NCBI GenBank assembly: GCA_016707605.1 | Contig: JADJHJ010000001.1 | Coordinates: forward strand, 1 to 64,000 | Length of the DNA: 64,000 nt | Reading direction: 5' to 3' | Origin: Candidatus Promineofilum glycogenicum | GTDB taxonomy: Bacteria; Chloroflexota; Anaerolineae; Promineifilales; Promineifilaceae | Shown: piece after piece, positions 59,826 to 64,000 of the stretch | How positions within the stretch are numbered: the first letter of the stretch is position 1 | How the letters are laid out: each line of letters opens with the position of its first letter | Translations under genes and position numbers: made by a program | Notes under the pieces: generated by a model | What the model saw: the letters and a program-made list of their open reading frames with translations, nothing else | Databases searched by the model: none | What the model was told of the DNA's origin: nothing

Positions 59826-59850
59826 CAAGCGCCTCTCCCCGGTCTACAAT
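59822..59850 (+). promoter_or_regulatory. Consensus promoter of the recombinase-like gene
   Basis: TTGACA (59822-59827), a 17-base spacer, TACAAT (59845-59850), one mismatch from the sigma-70 consensus. It overlaps the stop codon of the preceding gene. Transcription should begin near 59857. Confidence 0.75.
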
Positions 59851-59874
59851 TTCGCATAACAGTCTTCGCATAAC
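59851..59874 (+). promoter_or_regulatory. Tandem direct repeat TTCGCATAAC, possible operator
   Basis: TTCGCATAAC occurs at 59851-59860 and 59865-59874, four bases apart (14-base period), right after the -10 and across the predicted start of transcription. A DNA-binding protein could bind both copies in tandem. Confidence 0.45.
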
Positions 59875-59904
59875 CGAAGCGAAAATGGGACTGTGGGAGA
59901 TGGC

Positions 59905-60876
59905 ATGGATAACACACGACAGCGCGACTTATTCCCGGAGCTGCCGCGCGAGGATGACGGCGAGCGCAAGCCGCCGCCGCTGACGCGCGAAGCGTCGTTG
60001 CAGGCCGCGCTGGGTACCTTCGAGCGCCACATGCGCGACGAGGGCTTCTCGATCAACACGGTCAAGGCCTTTGCCAGCGACATCCGTCTGCTGGGCCGCT
60101 ACCTGGGCATCGGCACGCCGGTGGGCGAGATCGGCACCAAGAACCTGACCGACTTTCTGCACTGGTTAACCGACGAGCGGGGCGTGCCCTGTAGCCCCAA
60201 GTCCTACGCCCGCCGCGTGACGGCGCTGAAGGTGTTCTTCGGCTGGTTGCACGAAACGGGCGTCCTGCCACAAGACCCGTCGACGGCGGTCATCCAGCAG
60301 AGCGTCAGCAGCCCGCTGCCCGACGCGCCGACCGCCACCGACGTGGAGCGGGCGCTGGCCGTGGCCGAAAGCCGGCGCGCCGGCGGCGGCGACCACAAGC
60401 CCGACGCCCGGCCCTATCTGTTGCTCAGCCTCCTGCTGCAAACGGGCATCAAGAAGGGCGAGGCGATGGCCATTGTGCCCAACCACATTGACGACACCGA
60501 CCCCGACCAGCCGGTGCTCTACGTCCGCTACGCCAACCCGCGTCTGCGCTACAAGGAGCGCAAGCTGCCGTTGGAGCGGGCGTGGCTGCCGGTGCTGGAT
60601 GAGTACCTCCAGCAGTACCGGCCGACCGATACGCTGTTTACCTGCACGCCGCGCAATCTGGAGTACGTCCTGCGCGACGTCGCCGAGGAGGCGGAGTTGC
60701 CGTCGGGGGCGCTGTCGTTCGAGAACCTGCGTTGGGCGTCGGCCCTGCGCGATTGGCGCGCCGACGTGGAGCAGGACGACATCCGCCAGAAGCTCGGCCT
60801 GTCGAAGATCGCCTGGCGCGAGACCAAGGGCAAGCTGCGGCGGCTGATCGAGCAGGAAGAGACGGCCGTTGCCTGA
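59905..60876 (+). CDS. Tyrosine-recombinase-fold protein with degenerate active site
   Basis: 323 residues. The N-terminal SAM-like core-binding domain reads LQAALGTFERHMRDEGFSIN then TVKAFASDIRLLGRYLG and SYARRVTALKVFFGWLHETG, as in XerC/XerD. The catalytic domain starts at about residue 150, but active-site residues are changed: TGIKKGEAMAI has Lys where the first Arg is expected; the H-x-x-R box is SFENLRWASA (no His, Arg kept); LGLSKIAW has no second His/Trp and no Tyr nucleophile follows. Lys of the beta-hairpin remains (RYKERKLPLERAWLPV). Start MDNTRQRDL at 59905. A non-cutting DNA-binding relative is likely. No att sites or other mobile genes are seen. Confidence 0.75.
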   Translation: MDNTRQRDLFPELPREDDGERKPPPLTREASLQAALGTFERHMRDEGFSINTVKAFASDIRLLGRYLGIGTPVGEIGTKNLTDFLHWLTDERGVPCSPKSYARRVTALKVFFGWLHETGVLPQDPSTAVIQQSVSSPLPDAPTATDVERALAVAESRRAGGGDHKPDARPYLLLSLLLQTGIKKGEAMAIVPNHIDDTDPDQPVLYVRYANPRLRYKERKLPLERAWLPVLDEYLQQYRPTDTLFTCTPRNLEYVLRDVAEEAELPSGALSFENLRWASALRDWRADVEQDDIRQKLGLSKIAWRETKGKLRRLIEQEETAVA

Positions 60877-60879
60877 GAG

Positions 60880-60996
60880 AAGAAAAGAGCGACGCGGAGA
60901 AACGCGGAGGAGCGCAGAGAGACGCGGAGGAAGAAAACCGATATCTTCCTCCGCGTCTCTCCATTTCTCTGCGTTTCTCTGCGTCGCTCTTTTCTT
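60880..60996. repeat. Long inverted repeat of ACGCGGAGAAACGC words between convergent genes
   Basis: Left arm 60880-60934 and right arm 60944-60996 pair as a long, slightly imperfect stem built from iterated GACGCGGAG, AAACGCGGAG and GCGCAGAGA words, with a loop of about 9 bases (CCGATA). It fills the whole gap between the recombinase-like stop and the convergent small gene, so it probably ends both transcripts. Confidence 0.85.
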
Positions 60997-61388
60997 CAGT
61001 CCTTGTCAAACTTGAAGAGGCGCTCGCCGCTGGCGGTCATGTCGAATGTGACCGTGCGGCGTTCGATCTCCTCGCGCTCGCGGTCGGGCCAGGCGTAGTA
61101 GAGGACGACCGTCAACTCATACGGATTGGTCGTGGCCCGGTCGCGCAGGTGGATCATCAGACTGAAGCCGGTCGTCAGCGTCTCGATGACGTGCAGCGAA
61201 CCGGCCGGCTCGCCCGCGCCGTTAGCGACCAGAACCTCAATCGACGGCCGCTCCCTGAACGGCGTCAACTCCACCCCAAACATAAAGCGGCGCTGCTCCG
61301 GGTAGAGGAACAGCCCAATCTGCCGGATGCGCACGTCCTCGCGGCCATGTGGCCCTTCCAGGGGGTCGTCGAAAAAGCGAATGTCCAT
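60996..61388 (-). CDS. Conserved small protein of unknown function
   Basis: 130 residues, intact. MDIRFFDDPLEGPHGREDVR starts it; then IRQIGLFLYPEQRRFMFGVE, LTPFRERPSIEVLVANGAGE, HVIETLTTGFSLMIHLRDRA and YELTVVLYYAWPDREREEIE, VTFDMTASGERLFKFDKD. The pattern is all-beta. No cysteines, no signal, so a cytoplasmic protein. It is not recognised. It lies directly upstream of mfd on the same strand, with a 31-bp repeat between (61405-61475), and converges with the recombinase-like gene. Confidence 0.65.
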   Translation of the reverse strand: MDIRFFDDPLEGPHGREDVRIRQIGLFLYPEQRRFMFGVELTPFRERPSIEVLVANGAGEPAGSLHVIETLTTGFSLMIHLRDRATTNPYELTVVLYYAWPDREREEIERRTVTFDMTASGERLFKFDKD

Positions 61389-61404
61389 GGTTGTTCCTAG
61401 GAAA

Positions 61405-61475
61405 GAAACCACAGATTACGCAGATTTCACAGATTCAAGAGAATAATTTGTGAAATCTGCGTAACCTGCGGTTTC
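61405..61475. repeat. 31-bp inverted repeat, CAGATT family
   Basis: Arms 61405-61435 and 61445-61475 match at 28 of 31 positions with a 9-base loop. The left arm is identical over 31 bases to the reverse complement of 24164-24194. It lies between mfd and the small gene (both minus strand) and would make a strong hairpin after the mfd stop. Confidence 0.88.
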
Positions 61476-61483
61476 TCCACTTC

Positions 61484-64000
61484 TTAACCCGCCATTGCCT
61501 CAGCCTCGTTCTCGCTCGTCCCGCCGCGCGGCCCAGGCTCGGCTTTGCGCTCGAACAGGCGCATCTTCTCCAACACCTGCACCAGCTCGATCTGCCACTC
61601 ATGTGTGCCGCGATCCTTCTTCAGCCAGATGGCGCTCTTGCTGACGCGCACGTTTTCGCCCAGGTAGCGCTGCAAGTGGTAGCGGTCCATGCCGCCCAGT
61701 TCGGCGATGCGGATGCGAATCTGTCCCGCCTCGGTGACGACGGCGTTGACGCCGGCCATCTGCCCCAGCGCCTTGGCCCGCAACTGGTAGAGCAGGTTGT
61801 GCAGCGGGTCGGGGATGGGGCCGAAGCGGTCGGCCAGTTCGGCGGCCATCTCGTCGATCTCGGCCAGCGTGTCCAGCGTGGCCATGCGCCGGTAGAGGCG
61901 CAGGCGCAGTTGCGTGTCGGGCACGTAGTCGGTGGGGATGTAGGTTGCCAGCGGCAGGTCGATGAGCACATTGTCGGGCAGCTCGGCCGGCGGGGCCTCG
62001 CCGCGCTGCTCGGCCTTGCGCCGCTTGACGGCCCGCGTCAGCAGCCGGGTGTACATGTCGAAGCCGACGGCCGAGATGTGGCCGCTCTGCGAGCCGCCCA
62101 GGAAGTCGCCCGCGCCGCGAATCTCCATGTCGCGTACGGCGATAGTGTAGCCGGAGCCGAGTTGGGTGTGCTCGGCGATGGTCTCCAGCCGTGCCTGGGC
62201 GTCGGGCGTCAGGCCGCGCCAGGGGGCGTGGAAGAAGTAGGCGTAGGCGCGGCGGGTGCTGCGGCCGACGCGCCCGCGCAACTGGTAGAGCTGCGACAGG
62301 CCGAACTGCTCGGCCCGGTCGACGATGAGCGTGTTGGCGTTGGGGAAGTCGAGGCCGCTCTCGATGATCGTCGTGCTGAGCAGGATGTCCACCCGCGCCT
62401 CGGCGAACTCGACCATGATCTTCTCCAACTGCCGCTCGCTCATCTGGCCGTGGGCGACGACGACCCGCGCCTCCGGCACCAGCTTCTCCAGCCGCTTGCG
62501 GACGATGAGGATGCTCTGGACGCGATTGTGGACGAAGAACACCTGGCCGCCGCGGTCCAGTTCGCGCAGGATGGCCGTGCGAATGCGCGCGTCGTCGGAC
62601 TCGCCGACGTAGGTCTCCACCGGCAGGCGCTCGGCCGGGGCGGTGTCGATGATGCTGATGTCGCGCACGCCGGTCAGGGCCATGTGCAGCGTGCGCGGGA
62701 TGGGCGTGGCCGTCAGCGTCAGCACGTCGACCTCGGTGCGCCACTGCTTCAGCCGCTCCTTGTCAGCCACGCCGAAGCGCTGCTCCTCATCGATGATGAC
62801 CAGCCCCAGGTCTTTGAACGAGATGTCATCGGACAGCAGGCGGTGCGTGCCAATGATGATGTCCACACCCCCGGCGCGCAACTGCTGGACGATGTTTCGC
62901 TGCTGGGTGGCCGTGCGGAAGCGCGACAGCATCTCCACCGTCACCGGAAAGGGGCGCAGCCGCTCGCGGAAAGTGGTGAAGTGCTGCTGGGCCAGGATGG
63001 TCGTCGGCACCAGCATGGCCACCTGCTTGCCGTCCATGACCGCCTTGAACGCCGCGCGCAAGGCGACCTCGGTCTTGCCATAGCCCACGTCGCCGCAGAT
63101 GAGGCGATCCATCGGGTTGGCCCGCTCCATGTCGTCCTTGACTTCGCTGATGACGCGCAACTGGTCTTCCGTCTCGCGGTAGGGGAAGGCGGCCTCCAGC
63201 TCGGCTTGCCAATCGCTGTCGGGCGGGAAGGCGTGGCCGGGGATGGTCTCGCGGGCGGCGTAAAGCTCCAGCAGTTCCTCGGCCAGCTCGTCGGCGGCGC
63301 GCTGGGCGGCGGCTTTGGCCTGCGTCCAGTTGCGCTCGCCCAGCCGGTTGAGCGACGGGTCGGCGTCGTCGGGGCCGATCCACTTGCCCAACCGGTCGGC
63401 GTGGTGGACGGGCACGTAGAGCGTGTCGCCGTTGGCGTACTGCACCAGCAGGTACTCGCGCTCCATGCCGCCCAGATTGCGCACCACCAGCCCCTCGAAC
63501 TTGCCGATGCCGTAATCCAGATGGACGACGTAGTCCCCCTGCTTGATGTCGGCGAAGTACGTCTCCGGCGCGGCCGGGCGGGCGGTGCGCTGGCGGCGCG
63601 GCGCGGGGCGGCTCCAGCCGAAGATCTCGGCGTCGGTCAGCAGGTGAAGAAGGACGCGGTTGTCCTCGCGCCGCACCAGGCTGAACCCCTCGGCCAGACT
63701 GCCGTGGACGAAGGTCAGGCTGCCGTCGGGCGGCACGTCGGGCAGGTCGCTCAGCGGCACGGTTCCCTGCCGCCCCGTGCCGGCGTCGATGGCCGTCACG
63801 ACCGGATCGACGGTGTCGCCGGACGGGAGTCCGGGCGCGCCGGCCTGGGTCAGCGGCTCCAGGGTGCGGATGAGCCGGCCGCCCTCGCCGCCCCATAGCT
63901 CGGCCAGCCGCGGAGCCTGGCGGCTGAAGACGACGACGCGCTCCCCTTCGCGCTGCGACTGCTTGAGCTGGTTGAGCAGCGGCCGAACCTGCCCGCCATA
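61484..64000 (-). CDS. mfd: Transcription-repair coupling factor, partial (N-terminus beyond window)
   Basis: Translocase that removes stalled RNA polymerase and recruits UvrA. From the right edge the frame is open through VVVFSRQAPRLAELWGG and DPVVTAIDAGTGRQ. The RNA-polymerase-interacting domain begins at DIKQGDYVVHLDYGIGKFEG; motor motifs are RLICGDVGYGKTEVALRAAF (Walker A), VIIDEEQRFGVADKERLKQW (DEEQ), TLTATPIPRTLHMALTGVRD, LLSTTIIESGLDFPNANTLI and QLYQLRGRVGRSTRRAYAYF. The TRCF C-terminal domain follows (LPDNVLIDLPLATYIPTDYV), then a Glu-rich tail. The visible 838 residues show no frameshift. The N-terminal UvrB-like modules lie beyond 64000. A repeat hairpin follows the stop. Confidence 0.93.
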   Translation of the reverse strand, partial: YGGQVRPLLNQLKQSQREGERVVVFSRQAPRLAELWGGEGGRLIRTLEPLTQAGAPGLPSGDTVDPVVTAIDAGTGRQGTVPLSDLPDVPPDGSLTFVHGSLAEGFSLVRREDNRVLLHLLTDAEIFGWSRPAPRRQRTARPAAPETYFADIKQGDYVVHLDYGIGKFEGLVVRNLGGMEREYLLVQYANGDTLYVPVHHADRLGKWIGPDDADPSLNRLGERNWTQAKAAAQRAADELAEELLELYAARETIPGHAFPPDSDWQAELEAAFPYRETEDQLRVISEVKDDMERANPMDRLICGDVGYGKTEVALRAAFKAVMDGKQVAMLVPTTILAQQHFTTFRERLRPFPVTVEMLSRFRTATQQRNIVQQLRAGGVDIIIGTHRLLSDDISFKDLGLVIIDEEQRFGVADKERLKQWRTEVDVLTLTATPIPRTLHMALTGVRDISIIDTAPAERLPVETYVGESDDARIRTAILRELDRGGQVFFVHNRVQSILIVRKRLEKLVPEARVVVAHGQMSERQLEKIMVEFAEARVDILLSTTIIESGLDFPNANTLIVDRAEQFGLSQLYQLRGRVGRSTRRAYAYFFHAPWRGLTPDAQARLETIAEHTQLGSGYTIAVRDMEIRGAGDFLGGSQSGHISAVGFDMYTRLLTRAVKRRKAEQRGEAPPAELPDNVLIDLPLATYIPTDYVPDTQLRLRLYRRMATLDTLAEIDEMAAELADRFGPIPDPLHNLLYQLRAKALGQMAGVNAVVTEAGQIRIRIAELGGMDRYHLQRYLGENVRVSKSAIWLKKDRGTHEWQIELVQVLEKMRLFERKAEPGPRGGTSENEAEAMAG

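Noticed and set aside
59893..60876. Integrase marking a prophage or genomic island
   Set aside because: No other phage or transfer genes, no tRNA next to it, no direct repeats that look like att sites, and the active site is degenerate.

Overview
This 64 kb window is GC-rich bacterial chromosome, most likely from the phylum Chloroflexota (Anaerolineae/Ardenticatenia type, perhaps a relative of Candidatus Promineofilum). That placement is inferred from protein style: large secreted cadherin/DUF11-like proteins ending in an 'LPxV'-led module, membrane kinase-fold proteins with LysM or SH3 tails, an alpha-2-macroglobulin lipoprotein, dispersed word-like inverted repeats, and Mo-hydroxylase operons with YqeB/YqeC. 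No rRNA or other decisive taxonomic marker is present. One tRNA gene, tRNA-Ser(CGA), was found.

Layout. (1) 1-11.1 kb, minus strand: an exopolysaccharide/O-antigen locus, in transcription order Wzy-like polymerase/ligase, Wzz-like chain-length protein, a secreted protein with a carbohydrate-binding-like end, Wzx flippase, a second Wzy-like protein, two GT4 glycosyltransferases, a WecG/TagA transferase and a polyprenyl-phosphate sugar-1-phosphate transferase running off the left edge. (2) 11.1-14.4 kb: SCP2-like lipid carrier, HTH protein with a duplicated helical domain, phasin, PhaR and an SRPBCC-like protein, a set suggesting polyhydroxyalkanoate or lipid granule biology. (3) 14.4-21.6 kb: CoxG-like protein, MurI, PNPOx-like protein, ClpC, ArfB, a phosphoglycerate-mutase-like metalloenzyme, flavin reductase and a YgjP/SprT-like metallopeptidase. 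(4) 21.7-30.6 kb, minus strand: a molybdenum-hydroxylase operon (XdhC, fused FAD/2Fe-2S subunit, Mo-binding subunit, YqeB, two related alpha/beta hydrolases, YqeC fused to a MocA-like domain). (5) 30.7-37.3 kb: a small lipoprotein and an alpha-2-macroglobulin-like lipoprotein. (6) 37.7-45.2 kb: TadA, tRNA-Ser, SRPBCC membrane protein, Zn alcohol dehydrogenase, methyltransferase, transaldolase, a gluconokinase/6-phosphogluconate dehydrogenase fusion and a deoxynucleoside kinase. (7) 45.2-59.8 kb, plus strand: a surface/sensor island of two membrane kinase-fold proteins that lack the ATP-anchoring lysine, one Ig-like membrane protein and three secreted repeat proteins sharing one C-terminal module. 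(8) 59.9-64 kb: a tyrosine-recombinase-fold protein that appears catalytically dead, a small conserved protein, and Mfd running off the right edge.

Sequence quality matters. Between 1 and about 25.4 kb nearly every gene, including housekeeping genes (murI, clpC, arfB, phaR), is broken by one or more single-base frameshifts, while from 26 to 64 kb almost all are intact. These are best read as consensus errors, so broken genes are listed as whole genes with approximate limits.

Gene ends and several genes carry inverted repeats built from short iterated words: CAGATT-type 31-mers, AGCACAGGAT hairpins, CCCTCTCCCTAAC blocks and heptamers GAGTGAC and ATTCCTA. Two of these sit in frame inside yqeB and yqeC, and others form the last codons of neighbouring genes.
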